From assembly GCF_902459465.1 (NCBI RefSeq), contig NC_047081.1, positions 10,073,883 to 10,137,882 of the forward strand: DNA of 64,000 bases. The letters run 5' to 3'. Made by a program: the position numbers and the translations under genes. Source of the DNA: Asterias rubens (lineage: Eukaryota > Echinodermata > Asteroidea > Forcipulatida > Asteriidae). The notes under the pieces are model-generated. The model saw nothing but the letters and a program-made list of their open reading frames with translations, searched no databases and was not told the origin of the DNA. Positions 41,821 through 55,200 of this stretch are shown one piece after another; position 1 is the stretch's first letter; the number at the start of each line of letters is the position of its first letter.

Positions 41821-42944
41821 ATTTCATAGTGCTTACTTTTGTGAAATCTTTGACCCCAGGTTTGGGAGAAACAAAGATTGACACTCTGGTCAAAGTTAGT
41901 AAGTTAACAGATTAGAACGTAAAAATGATGGAGATCTTCGTTTGGAAATTAAAACTTTATCGTTCAATCCATGGCCAAAAACAGCAGTTGTTTTTTATAT
42001 TATGGCCCATGATGTCCCATTTATAGTTGTGGAAATATTTCTCGGAAACTGGCTTGCACTCGTTCACATCAGGAAACAAAACCGGGCCCCCGCTCCACCC
42101 CCTCCCCCATCCCCCATCCCCTTCCACCGACCATGGCAACAGGTGGAATCTCGGTCCTACCTGTCCGTGACCAAACAGGTACGATTAGGCCTTCTCGGAA
42201 GCGCTTTATTAATTAGCACTTTCTCGATTATTAGTTCACTTGGATGAATCCTCTATTGTTATCGAAGATAAAAAGGCACCTATTGGAATTCTCTTCCATG
42301 CTTCATCTTTAGTGTTTCGTTCTCATCTTGCCGAATTTGACACGATAGGGGAATGTGTACAGAACGGATTCTATACTTGGGATCTGTGGGTTAGAAACAA
42401 ATGAACAGTCCACAACTGTTAATACGTGACCAGCATAAAGATGGAGCAGTCAGCAGAGAATGCAAAAAAGAAGAAGACGAAGATTCATGGCATGCCGATT
42501 CGGCCAAAATAAAAACTAGTGGCGATCTGAAAACGTCAACCGATTCAATTAAGGGTTTTCTCTTTATTTCCTTCCTCCGTGCTCTATGGTTGCATCTTGT
42601 ATCAATGTATGGTTTGCGGTAACATCATTTGCATATCTACTTCTTGTTCTTTATATTATTCTTTTGAGAACTTGCCCTGCTGTATATATTTACAACTGCG
42701 GAGTAGATTTTTTTTCTCGGAATTCTGGAGACTAGTGAAGCGGTAGTAGAGCAAGAAATGCTCTACGATTTTTGTAAAAAGTTCTTCAGTTTAGTTTCCC
42801 ACTGAATTTTCACATGTTTGACATTTTCCTCCTCAAATCTCTAGTTTTATGTTATATATTCTATTACAAAATTATAAGATAACAGATTCTTCCATTACAG
42901 ATTGAGTCCCTCCTCGTCATTTGCTAAGCGAACATTGAGTCGGG

Positions 42945-43080
42945 CACCGGCCATTGCCTGTGCCCTTGAAATGCTCCAGTGGAAATTTACAATTTCCTCA
43001 TAAAAAATTATAGGGTGCCCTTTTTTAAAGAGAAAATGCCTTGGTGCCCTTGCCCTCTCAAAAACGAAGCATATGCCTGT
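42945..43080. repeat. Interspersed repeat (GTGCCCTTT family), copy 2
   Basis: Matches 38690-38825 (GAAATGCTCCAGTGGAAATT, TACAATTTCCTCATA, GAAGCATATGCCTG) with a 10-base A/T insertion. Confidence 0.55.
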
Positions 43081-45299
43081 AAACTGGTTCTACTAAGCAA
43101 TACTATTCTGTGTTTGCGAGTTTTTGTTCTTTATAGCCTTCGTTCATGCTATATACTTCCTGGGGTGGATTTCACAAAGAGTTCAGACTGGCCTTATCTT
43201 GAGTTACTCGTCCTAACTTAGGACTATAGCCATATTTTTTTGTATACTACCTAACTAAGGACTAGTCTTAACTCTTTACGAAATCGAGCTCTAGTCACCG
43301 GTTTGGCGTTGTGATCGATTGCCTCAGTGGCGCGCAATACCACACCCACCCTAATAATGACAATTATTGGGCCCCACACACCTGCGCCATTACGTGGAGT
43401 GTTTACGCCAGATACACACAATGAGGATTTGAGCTTATTCCGAACCATTAAGCACCATCTAAACATCGTCAGATTCCTGCCCGTTGTTCGGCATCGCTGT
43501 GAAAACAAATTCGAACGCGGGCCACTTGAGCCCAGTGTCGATCACACTTAATCAAAGATTTCATTTCTCCACTAACCCCTTCCTCATTTTCTCTACACGG
43601 TTGTTGCAAGTAACAAGTTCGTTGCTTTATTTTGTTATGAGATTGGGTTCCACAACGACTGTTTCATGATTGATTCGCAAAATGAAGTTGCACTTCCACT
43701 GAACACACAATTCCTGGGCCCGAATTTATTAAGCCAGTAAGCACAAATGGATTGCTTAGCACAAAATAGTATTGCATAGCAGAAACGGGTTACCAGCAAA
43801 ATTTAGCAATGTTGTTGCTCGTGCCAAACTCACCGTTTTACAACAAACTTGTCAAGCAGTATTTTCTGCAAAACAGCTTGATGAAAGGGCCCAGGTGGCC
43901 CAGTACAATGTATAAATATACAACTTCTGAAATACAGAGAACGAAAAAACTTTACGGGAATCAAAACAATTATTTATAATAATTCCATAGCTACATGTAA
44001 CGAAATGTTTTGAGCCGTTTCTAAGCACGCTGATATGCAATGACACCCAAGTGTGCGTGTATATTAATTTGTTTGGATCAGTGTAATATTAAACAATGTA
44101 GGCCCATAACACTAGCGAACTTTCCTTCCTAAGGAGTAACAAAAGAGTAACCATAAAACAGCCGTTGTTTTTACAGCAAACAATGGGGTCCATCCCGGCG
44201 CCAGTCTGGCGGGCACACCTGTGCACTTTAAAATGAAGGGATCGCTCCGGTAGTCAACCGCCCGAGTGTGGAAACCCAGCTTCACGGTGGCCCGTATAGC
44301 GCTTTAACGAATAACCACGGGCTGCAGCAAAAACCAAGGACCCGTCAAGTGGTGTCCATTACCCTAAACCGGAGCTCACATTCCTGCAGTTCCAGAGATA
44401 ATTCAACCAGTTTCCAAAACTTGAAAGCTGATATACATGTTTCGTTTATCTCTTAGCAACACACTAACACGGGAGGGAGTATCCCAACACAGTGACTTGC
44501 AAAACGTGTATGGATAACAAAAATGGATATCGACTGACAAGGACAATCAATGAATTGTCATTATGAGTTGTTTCTATTTTGTTGATCATGCAAACTTTAC
44601 GAAACTTTTAAAAATTTCTAGTTGGTTTAAAAGTCCCTTGTCTTTGTTGTGTGTGCATTTTCTTCTAAGCATTTCTTTCAGCTTATGACAGAACTGAACA
44701 GACGGTTGAGGCGAGACCAATAATTGTTATAAAGGCCCATATACTTTTGTATAATTTTGTATCCATATTAGAATTCAGTTACACTATTTTATTAGTGCAA
44801 AAAACCTTACATCGGTGAACTTCGTCCGGTGGTCTTCAATTATACAGATTACTTCAGCCAAATCTTTGTTTTCTGACAAACATTTATAGTTTCAACCAAC
44901 GCTATTCAAAGTAATGGTGGCCATTTATATTGCGTCATGTCTGTCTAAAAGACACCCTTGGCGCAGGAGAGAAGCAAGTAAGACATAAGACATAAGCAAA
45001 CATTATTGATCTTCAAAAAGAAGAAATTGCATTGCTCACACAAGTTTTTAAAAACACACCAAATGTGTGCATACAATGAGTTTCATAGATGAAAATCTAA
45101 AGCACAGCATAAGTTTTCAAATGAGTTTTGAAACTGGTATGCATTCAATAAGCCTTTTTGAGGGGTTAAAGGATTTGGATACTTTTTCAATATGTCCATA
45201 GATTTACATTAAACGTACAGGGTTTGAAGATAATGATAGTGGAAAGCTTCCCTTCAAATATTATTTACTGAGGTGCTATAGTTTTTGAGAAATGAGTAA

Positions 45300-45630
45300 A
45301 AAAAATGAGTTCACAGATTTACAAATAACTGTCAGGGTTTACAGAAGGTAATGGTGAAAGACTTCCCTTGAAATATTAATCCATGAAATGCTTTACTTTT
45401 TGAGAAAACATTAAAACAATTATCAATTCTCGATATCGAGAATAACGGATTTATTTTAAACATGTGTTTAAACACGGCGAAACGTGCGGAAACAAGGGCG
45501 GGTTTTCCCGTTATTTTCTCCCGACTCAGATGACCGATTGAGCCTAAATGTTCACAGGTTTGTTATTTGTATATAAGTTGTGATACACAAAGTGTGGGCC
45601 TTTGGACAATACTGTTAACCGATGTTGTGC
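45300..45630. mobile_element. Partial MITE of the subfamily seen at 4905-5140
   Basis: CACAGATTTACAAATAACT at the left, and on the right AAACACGGCGAAACGTGCGG, CGTTATTTTCTCCCGACTCA and ACAAAGTGTGGGCC, the complement of the unit A copy. Together with 4905-5140 it suggests a longer inverted-repeat element. Confidence 0.45.
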
Positions 45631-46524
45631 GATTGCCTTAAAGCCACCATACGAATATACACTGTTTGATTTGGATGCACACGAACCGATTGATGCTAAA
45701 CCAAATAATGCAATTATAATGTGAGAACCATATCTCGAATGGCTTACATTAATGGGCCAGGGTACAGAGGAGGATGGGATAGACCGAGCCCCTGCTCGTC
45801 TAACCAATGTTTGGGTCGAGGTTGTAGTCACTTTTAGGACAACGAACTCGTTCCCCTCGGTGATCGCAGATCAACCCTCAACCGCTCAGTAAAACAAAAT
45901 CTTGAATAGCAATCAACGGGGGGACAAATCCAGTGTAGATTTATGAACCAAATAGACGCCAAAACTAACGACAGAAATTGTCTATAATTCACTCCTTGTA
46001 AAATTTCTTCAAATAAACTCTTGTTAAATAAAGGAAAGGCACTTGTGACCACCTGGGTTTTTTGGTTTTGTTTTTTTCAGAACAAAGGAACAAGTTTAAT
46101 ATTTCCCTGCGAAGCTACGCTCCGAGCCATTCGTATAAAGCCACTTTCTTACCAAAGTTTTAAGTTCGGTGAATGCACGTGCAAGACGGTTTTGTTTCTC
46201 GTTTTTTCGGCAAGTAACAATTGGATAGGTCGTCCACCCCTTCCGTTGTTGGATAACTTCGGGAGTTTGATGGGGTGAAGTTTAAAGTTTTTAAGGGAAA
46301 TTTGGTTTAAATCCAGTTGGCTACCCTTTTGACAAGATGCTGGCGGGTCTTTACACCGGATTGCCCTTTAGGAAGGAATTTGACAGCTCTAATTTTTTGA
46401 AGGATTTATCTGGGTTTTGTGGACAGGATCGAACGTGGGAACGTCAAGGGAACATGTACTTTCTTTATGATCTGACTTCATTGGTTTTTAATCTCACACT
46501 CAGTAACCACGCCCTGTAGATTAT

Positions 46525-46635
46525 GATGCACACGTGATCGATACTCGTGATTACACGTGATTTATGTACGTCATCGATACACATGATCGATCGATGTACG
46601 TCATCGATAACCGTGATCGATACATAATCCGATAC
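46525..46635. repeat. Cluster of ATCGAT/GATCGAT short palindromes
   Basis: CACGTGATCGATAC, GTACGTCATCGATA and their variants repeat four to five times with alternate orientation. Confidence 0.6.
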
Positions 46636-46968
46636 CTTGTTCCGTATTCTCACACACTTGTTACCTTTTTTCCCCAAAAAATAATTGGAAAAATACAAAA
46701 CGCGGAATTTGATTTCACAAAATGAAATGGTTCTCTGAAATTGGGCAAATTTGGTTAATTTGTAAAAATTTCATTAGTAAAAGTAATACACGTCAAGCCT
46801 CGGTTTAGCTCTAAAAGAGAATTACTCAATACAAATAAAGAGTACAGACAGCTGCATAAGCCATACCGTGAATACAGTCTTGATTAAAATTCTTATTTTG
46901 GTGAAGAAAACGCGTGGGAAGTTTTAATTATTTCTGGATGTGGGTGGCGGTTTGAGCAGTGGTGGGCT

Positions 46969-47342
46969 TTAAGGCCACTGTACACTTTTAGTAATTACTC
47001 AAAAAAATTGTTAGCATAAAAACTTACTACATACCGAGCAATGGAGAGCTGCTGATAGTATAAAACTTTGTGAGAAAAGGCTTTCTCTGAGGTAACGTAA
47101 TTTCTGAGGAAAGAGGTAACTTCTCACTCAAGTAATAAAAGACTTCAGGCCTAACGCCCTTTTTTAGGCATCGAAAGCACATAAATTTGTGCAACAAGGG
47201 CGTTTTTCTTTCATTGTTCTCTTGCAAATTTGATGACCAAATGAACACACATTTTCACAGCTTTGTAATGTTATGCATACCCTGGGATACATGGTGAGAA
47301 TTACTGGTCTTTGACAACTCCCAATGGTGTCCAGTGCCTTTA
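46969..47342. mobile_element. TTAA MITE (family 1), diverged
   Basis: TTAA at both ends, arms CACTGTACACTTTTAG and TGGTGTCCAGTGCCTTTAA. Central hairpin lost. Confidence 0.7.
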
Positions 47343-48564
47343 ATTGCACAACGTTTCAATATTAAGTTAGTCGCTGGTCAACTTGTGTGTCCATCGGTTT
47401 GGTACAAGCATATCACCGCATTAAGCATATGAACGTCGACATTGAACATGAGTTTTATCTCGGTAACCTTTCCAAGCGATACAACCTCGTTTAACCTCTA
47501 AACATCAGTACCAGGCTCAACCCCCAAAAGACAGCCTAATTCAACAGATCTCGAACAAGGTTATTTCAATCGCTCTGCCTGATGTTCTTGTAGACGCCAC
47601 TCAAACCAAACTACTTCTTCTTAAGGATGTGGGGGGAAAATATGTCTGATTTATGCATTAACCCTTTACGCTATAGGTTAAACTAACTTGCAATTAAGAC
47701 AAATTTAATTCGGATGTCTGGGTCGTTAGACGATGTGGTAGGTATATTGCAGACAATGAATATGCGTTGGTGTGCAAGTTGGGAACCAAACGGTGTATGG
47801 AATTGCAATTACAGTCATTTTTCAAAAGTGTTTTTTTGGAAAAACATGAGCTCATCTGACGTGCTCTCTAGTCTAACACTGTTCTGCGTCAGGGAAACCT
47901 GGTTTTTGTAACTGTAAAGTTACTATAAAGTGAAACTGATAGGTACAGAACCCCTATCTTGAACCCATATTACCGATGTAGCCTGGCACTTTTCGTTTGG
48001 TCCCATTACCAACGTACCCTTCGCTAGTGTGAGCTAGTCTAAAGGCTAGGCGAAGTGAGTCAACAAAGACCGCGCCGGCGCCACGCAGTCTGCCGTAAAG
48101 GTACGCCGTGCCCTTTTAAAAAGTGAACCCTGGAAAAAAGAGTCAGGGACTACCCGTGCATACCATTGCGACTTGTTGTTTGCCTTGGCTATAGAGCTGC
48201 CTGGTGATTCAACACCTGCATCGGTCTATTCAGCGAATTCCACCGGTGAGCACCCAGCTAATTGGCACTCTAAACTCAATCACAATATTAATTGTACCCC
48301 TATTGGGGAGAGGTGCGAATCTGACACCTTGTATGGATTAAAGGGGAACTTCTTTAGTGCCGAAAGTCAAAGGGGGATTGGCCAGGGGAAAATGGTATCA
48401 TTGGCTGGTGGTGTTTCGCTTGAGTTGTAGCCAGCCACCTGGGGTACGTCAATCAACAGCAACTGACGGGGGAAGAAGGGCCTGCTGTACAATGTGTTTA
48501 ACAACCGTAGGGTCCAACCCAAGGAATCCAGACCGCATAGTATACGATCTACGAGTGGTGAAAG

Positions 48565-48602
48565 TTTATAACACCACCTCGGATTAAACAGCCAGTCAGT
48601 CT
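48565..48602 (+). promoter_or_regulatory. Candidate core promoter of the admp-like gene
   Basis: TTTATAA (48565-48571) lies 33 bases before the A of an initiator-like TCAGTCT (48596-48602). That is the usual TATA-to-start distance, and it would give a 5' UTR of about 200 bases before the ATG at 48797. Short motifs, so tentative. Confidence 0.3.
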
Positions 48603-48796
48603 TGCTACAATCCACTACCTGGTCGCGTTGAGGAACCACTCGCAACAACTTATCCCAGATAGCTGCTCTTTGATTGTTATCTCAAAGACAATTTCTGTCT
48701 CTTCGTCTCTCCTACGGCAGATCTCAGATCCAGCGAGATACTTTCTTCTCTATAGTCGATTTGTAAGAGGAGGAAAGAAACATTCACAGCCTCAAG

Positions 48797-49223
48797 ATGT
48801 TACTTCATCCAACATCCAACCTTCTCCTGGTGTTTATTGTTTGTCGTGTTACACTGATACTGCCATGTACGGTAGCCAAGGCCATCCAGCAGCATCCACA
48901 TGAGGGACACACCAGTGGTACCCATCCTTCAGATACACAGGGTGGTCGGTTGTCATCAAAGACCGCTCCAAGCTCCAAGACGCACAGCGGAGGAGACTCG
49001 AACGTTATCATCACGCAGCAAAACGAGGCCAAGGAGCAGGCCCTGGGGGAACTCTTGAGAGTCTTCGGGCTGGAGAACAATACTCTGGAGGAACCGGCTC
49101 GCCGACCGGAGCCCCCACCATTCATGTTGAATCTTTACAGTTCGGTTGCTGACCCGGCGTCGGGAGAGAGCAGGATGCCTAGTCCGTTCAATGCCAACAC
49201 CGTACGATCGTTGCCCGATAAAG
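48797..49223 (+). CDS. admp: admp-like exon 1: signal peptide and start of propeptide
   Basis: ATG in CAAGATGTTAC. Donor AAAG|GTAAGAGG, phase 1 after residue 142. The start was chosen because it directly precedes the hydrophobic signal sequence. The C-terminal part has the alpha-1 helix region typical of BMP propeptides (ALGELLRVFGLE, then PPPFMLNLYSSVADP). Confidence 0.85.
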
Positions 49224-52200
49224 GTAAGAGGTCACTGTTGAACCCAAACCCCATCATGTCCTTCCCTACCTTTCCAATTACCATCCCATCTCTCACTCCC
49301 TTGTTGAACAAATCTTGTACAGACAGAGAATCAATTTTTTTCACAAGGGTGTATTTAATGTGCTTTTTTTATAGATCAATCAAATTTAACCATAGAGCAA
49401 AGACACCGACACTTCAGTTTATGTGACAACATGACATACGGAAAGTGTCATTCAAGTTGTCAAATCAGAGCAAGGCCCCCAAACCAAACAGATTGGTGTT
49501 CAGTGCACAATAGGCAAGGCAAGTCTTGTGTATTTGCACATTTTGGGGACCGAAGTGCAGTCCCACAAAACTTGGAACAAACTCTAGCGCGGGACTTGCA
49601 CAAGTCTATACCGACAATCTGTCATAATATTTAATAACTCACAGCGTATAGATCCATGAAATGGCATGAGATGGAATGGTTCAGCGTTTACCTAACTTAA
49701 AGTGTAGATCCATGGGACTGAGGTGGCATCATGGTACACAAATTTGACTGGTATTGTTTGTTGTTTCCCTTTTTCCAGTTTGTTGTCCTCGCGTATAACA
49801 AATAAGTGAACAATAAGAATTGGTGGCACGTTGGCTTTTGGGTGAAAAAAACGTACTTTTGCTTTCAGGTTAATCAAAAACTCAAGGTGCAATAGAGAGG
49901 CATTGCCATGGGCATTATTAACTGCAGGCAATGAGGCATGGTTCCATCTATTTCAAGATTCCAAAGCTTGTTTTCATGTCCTCTAGTCAACGCCAACTAT
50001 TATATAGGGAACCACCTCTGATTGCTTTTTGATCAGGTCTATTGTGTGAATTTATTGGTTATTTTTGCAGGTTTTTTTCGTTAAAAAAATAACTTAATGA
50101 AGTAGGTTTGGTGTTCAATGGTATCCTATGGTCTGGTAGATAAGTAACGGAGTTGCTTGGCTGGTTTCCGCACCTTCAACGATTGTTCGAGTCATGGGTC
50201 GCATACGGCCTTAACTGCCAGACGGCATTGATCAGCATAACACGTAGGAAGTGCGTAGGCCTGCCATTTTATTTTACTCACCAGAATCTATGTAAGTCAT
50301 TTACTGAGATATATATAATGTTTTAATATTTGAAATTTGAAATATCAGCAACACAGCCCAACAAATAGATGGTTTCTTAAACTTGATGTAAGCACGGAGA
50401 AAGGAAAACAGAGTTGTCACTGAAAAGTTTGTTATCTTTATTGGCAAACTTTTTTTTTTAACTCACAGCTTTGCCTACGCATTTGGCGTTTAAAGGCACT
50501 GGACACCTTTATGTCAAAGACCAGTATTCTCACTTAGTGTATCCCAACATACGCATAAAATACAAAATCTTTCAAAATTTGGACTCAATTTGTCATCGAA
50601 GTTGCGAGAGAACAAAGAAAGAAAAAACGCTTTTGGTGCTCAAAAAAATTGGTGTGCTTTCAGATGCCTAGGTAGTAATTCTTTTTTCATGATTGCTCAA
50701 TGAACCATTGGCTGTAAAGGAAAGACAGAACCCTTCTTGGCGCAGCTCAAAACCAAAACCCAACTTGCTCGTAAAAGATTGCGTATTGGGAATAATATAA
50801 CCATATAACCCACTTCTTGATTATAGAATCATAAGTGAAACTCACGTATCTCGTTCGGTTCAAACATCACACGTGTATTCATTACCCTTGAGTCAGTCCC
50901 AACGAGTAAGACCCTTCAAGAGTTCACATTTTGAACATAAATTACATCACGTTAAATTTCTAGATAGCCCACCATGCAATGATTCAAATCACATTATCCC
51001 AAATCCTCGTTAAAATAAAGATAAATCTGGCTTAATGTGCTGACTTCAGCATTATTTAGCGATTAGTGGAAGTATTTAAAGGTTTGAACAAGAGGACAGT
51101 TCTTTTCAGAACTGAGAAGTCTTCCGAACCCCTGAATATCTACTCCGCGGTAGTAGAATAAAGCAAGACAGTTCTCTAAGAACAAACTCTACCTGGCAAG
51201 TAGATTACACACATGGTGTTACCGCAAACCAAAATACCTCACCATGCAATGCCTCAAATTATATATAAGATAAGAGTACTGTATTACTTTTACAGCCTAC
51301 AAGATATGTTGATTTCGGGGGAAAAGCACAATCACAGTGGATCAGAAAAGTAAATTTTGAATGAAGCAAATCATCTTATATAGGTAAAACACAATCTTGA
51401 TTTATGTTTTTCTCCGAGGTTCCATTGGTTAGAGGCACTCGGATATAGTTGAAAGAGGTGCGAGACCACGTTTAGTAAACAATTCAAAAATAATAACAGA
51501 ACATCGTTCTACTGACAATATATTACATTTTTTCAAATATGTCTTAGAAAAACAAAACATCTCAAACGTATCCCAAAGTTTTAAATTCGACTGGACGTTT
51601 TTATGAGACCAGCCTTTTTCTCGTCTTCTTTTTTACACAATTCTTTCAGCAAGGACGTCAATTCACATGCCACACTGCTAGTAAATCACAAATTGTACCA
51701 CCTTTAAGTCAAAATACGACATTTTTGCCAACCTCTAACTTTTGCCGCCTTGCAACATTATACCTGTGTAGCACATAGCTACCCTATTGGTCAATTAAAG
51801 GTACAGGTGAAGTTAATAAGACGACGGTAGGGAACCATACCTGGAGGTGTGCTGCGTTTGTATATAATGCCGCGGCTGTGTGAAGTTGCGACACGTAGGT
51901 AAAATGACATTATTTTGTTAAGTTCCACCTGTGACCACTTTGGTGAAATTACGGACTCCACATGCCGTACTTGATAAGTTCAAATCAGAATTAAACCCAT
52001 CGCTTCTAGAATATCTCGTGTGCGTACGAGGAAAGTACACCTTGTGAGTGCCGACATAACTGATATACGGTTCCTATGGACAATTTCATCCAGGATTTTT
52101 GCTTAGCAACATTTTTGACTGAGTAAAATTTGTGTACACTGAATGGCAATTTGAGTAGCAAATGATGGCTTTTTGAATATCAACTGACACATTTTGCAAA

Positions 52201-55200
52201 GCATTTTGCCCTGCTTGAAGGAAAATCGTTCACTGTGTTCAGTACTGCAACCCATTTCTTTCAAGATGATTCTGTATAGTGTTTAACTTGATTAAGAGTT
52301 TACTTATTGTCTTTCATTGTATACATACACCTTGTAAATAACTAACATACAAAATGAGAGGGGTCAATGATGTCCGAAAAAAAGCAAGAGTCATTGGAAC
52401 TATAACTAGTCATTTTAAAGGCATCGTGTAGGTTTTTTTGAAATATTTCTCTTGAGGATTGGTAATAGGTATAAACTTTAGAAACTGTGTGATTTCAGAT
52501 GGAAAATTTCTCTTCGGGTGGGGGATTGGTACTGGTATGGTCCTTGCAATAAGTGACCTTTCAGATAGAAATACTTTTCCGGAGGGAAGGTAGTACGTTT
52601 TAATAGAGAGGTTTCGCAGAGACGCGGATACGAATACGCATACAGATATCGAACCGTAAGCGTTCACGTCAAGAGTGAGCTGTGTAGTTTTGTTTCGCAA
52701 AATTCTAACGAATAACCTCAACCTGAAGCATGTTAACAAAATAAAATGTCCAACTACATCCATGTATGATACCTCTAATAGACAGGGTGAAAACCTGGTA
52801 CATTAAAAAACAACAATCCGCTACAAAAACATGAACAAAATGTACTCGCTGTTTACTTACGTGTATGGCGACAGATTCCCACTATTCTAACATGTGTACA
52901 TTACGGTTTAATACGTCACATGGACCTCAAAAAGGGATGACGTATTATGACGTATCCGTTCACGTAAGAGTATCGGTGACTCTGCGAAACCTCGAGCTTT
53001 TCTGCTAACATACTCATTCATTTAAAGAGAAAGTATAGGTCTACCTTTTCCATAATCACATCACTTCGAAGTAAAATGATTCTCTTAATTTTGAACCATT
53101 GGTAAGTTTTTATGATGGCCATTAACTTTAAGAGTGATTACCAAACGTATACCTTCCCCTTAAAAAAAAAGTTCCATAACATACATATACATCTTTAAAC
53201 ATGGCACAGCACACTCAGTGGGGAAGATACAGCCTTAAAGTTTGAACATTCCATAGACCCACGGGCAGATCCAGTTGTAACTATACTTTGATGTACCTTA
53301 ATTTTGTTTTTATAAATTAAATCGGTTAACCAGTGCACGCAGCCTGCTGGGTTGGGTCAACACTATAACTTTTGCTTGCTGAAAGAGCACAGGGAGCCCA
53401 TCTGAAGTTTGCTAGGGGTAGCTGCACTTTTGTGGTAGAAAGTCGTGTGCATCACCCCCCCCCCCCCCCCCCCCCCCAGCACCAATTATTTGGACTGGTA
53501 CCACCCTGGAAATTACCGTTCGAAAAAAAGCTAAACATACAAGAAGGCCATATAAATGTGGTATCTTGTATTGTGCATACATTATTAACTACCCGCGTTG
53601 CAATTGTTGTTTTGTTTTTGTTGTTTGTTTGTTTGTTTTGGGTTTTTTCCTTTTTTGGGGGAGGAGGGTGGGTTGGGGTTTGGTGGGGTTGGTTAGTTTG
53701 CGAAGTCGTTCCTTGGTAAAAAATGTTGATGTATGCTCAAAGCCAACAATGAGATTGTATAACCTCTCGGTGCGCGGTACAAATGACTACAAGTTCAAGT
53801 AAAGAGTCAACTTGACATTCTCCACCCCCCCCTTATTTTATGACTGAATCACGACCTTGTAACATGAAGAAAAAAAATTCTGATGTAGATCTCGCAACTA
53901 CTAAACTGGGGCACTCCGTTCGTGGGTTTCATACCGTACTCCTAACAATGACTGACTTTCTAATGGCATTGTAATCAAGAGCAAATAAAAAGGTCGGACT
54001 TAACACCGATTACTTATAGTTTGACATTTAGAGCAGAAAGTTAAAAGCCGCGTGAACAAAAAATGTTGACGGCTTATCAAACCACCTGTCTGCGTTAACC
54101 TCAGGCCAAATAAAACACAAAAATGTGTGTTGTTCTCCCTTTTTGGAGAAAGGAATGAAGTATTTTGTTTTTCAAAATGGCTGACCGACACATTTTTTTT
54201 CAAACAAACGGCTACGCTATTTTTTTGCTGAGATCGTTGAAAAATAACATTTTTTTTTTCAGTTTACAAAACAAAATCACAAAAAAAAAACACTTTAAAA
54301 AAAGAGAAGGCCTCTAAATATGAAGCGGGCGGGGACGTTAAACATGTTTTAGTTTTTATTTGGCCTAACATGACAGCGTTTTATTTGACGTACAGGTGAA
54401 TATTATGGTTTGTGATGGTGTTGTATACTTGCAACACCTGTGATTTATGAATGTGCTGATGAAGTGTTTATATTTGTTTGCCATAATTTACCACGTGAAA
54501 TTGGAGCTACTCGCTTGTACAGAGTTCGTAGACAGTGCACCATGCGTAATCGTCATCTTGGGGACAGAATTCTATTCTGCAGATCAACATTGAGAGCTTC
54601 TTTTTGTGATTTTTCCCCGTTTGTTTCTCCTATAGTATGTTTGTTGTTTTGGGTTGGTGTTGCTGGGTTTTTTTTTTGTGATACGGTATGTGTTTAAGGT
54701 TCTGTTTGTTTGTTTGTTTGATTGTTTTTTTCATTTTTGTTGTGGGGGGGGGGGGGGGGTCGCCGGTAAGGGGTTACAAGAAGAACCTGTTAAAGATGGG
54801 AATAACTTCGTGCGGCTGAGGTAGCAATTGAAATTTCACTTAAAATAGTCTGTATTGTAGAATAGAGAGAACTTGCACTAGGCAAGGAGTTCTAAAGAGA
54901 TGCAGTAAGTGGGCTAAAATTGTTTGAATGTCTTTTTGCAATATTATTTTTCTCTTCCGCCTGATTTGTCTTTAAACAACTAAAACGAATAGTTATCTGC
55001 TCCTAAAGTTTGGAAATAAATATTACCGTTTCGAAGAATGTCCATAGGTAAAAAGAAAAAAAGGAAAGTTTTAAATAGCATTCGAAGACCTAAAGCAATC
55101 ATCACCAAACTTTAATTCGATTAACAGCAGCCGAAAAGTAGGTACGTTCATGTGTACATTTGAACACGCGTAAAACATAAACTGTTTAGTTTCATAAACT

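Larger units (their letters stand above)
38338..48796. other. Intergenic interval between pinhead-like and admp-like genes
   Basis: About 10.46 kb with no convincing coding exon on either strand. It holds family 1 MITEs (39047-39353, 39957-40340, part at 40341-40510, 41081-41471, 46969-47342), a tRNA-Asn-like SINE (41676-41820) and a pair of interspersed repeats (38690-38825, 42945-43080). It also holds a family 2 relative (43715-43905) and a partial MITE (45300-45630). The stretches 41830-42940, 43100-43700, 43910-45290, 45640-46960 and 47350-48500 have no recognised repeat and are the places where conserved regulatory DNA would be sought. Confidence 0.6.

Noticed and set aside
41942..42247. 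Proline-rich open frame as a gene
   Set aside because: Proline run comes from a C-rich stretch (CCCCCTCCCCCATCCCC); no splice context, domain or homologous repeat of protein character.
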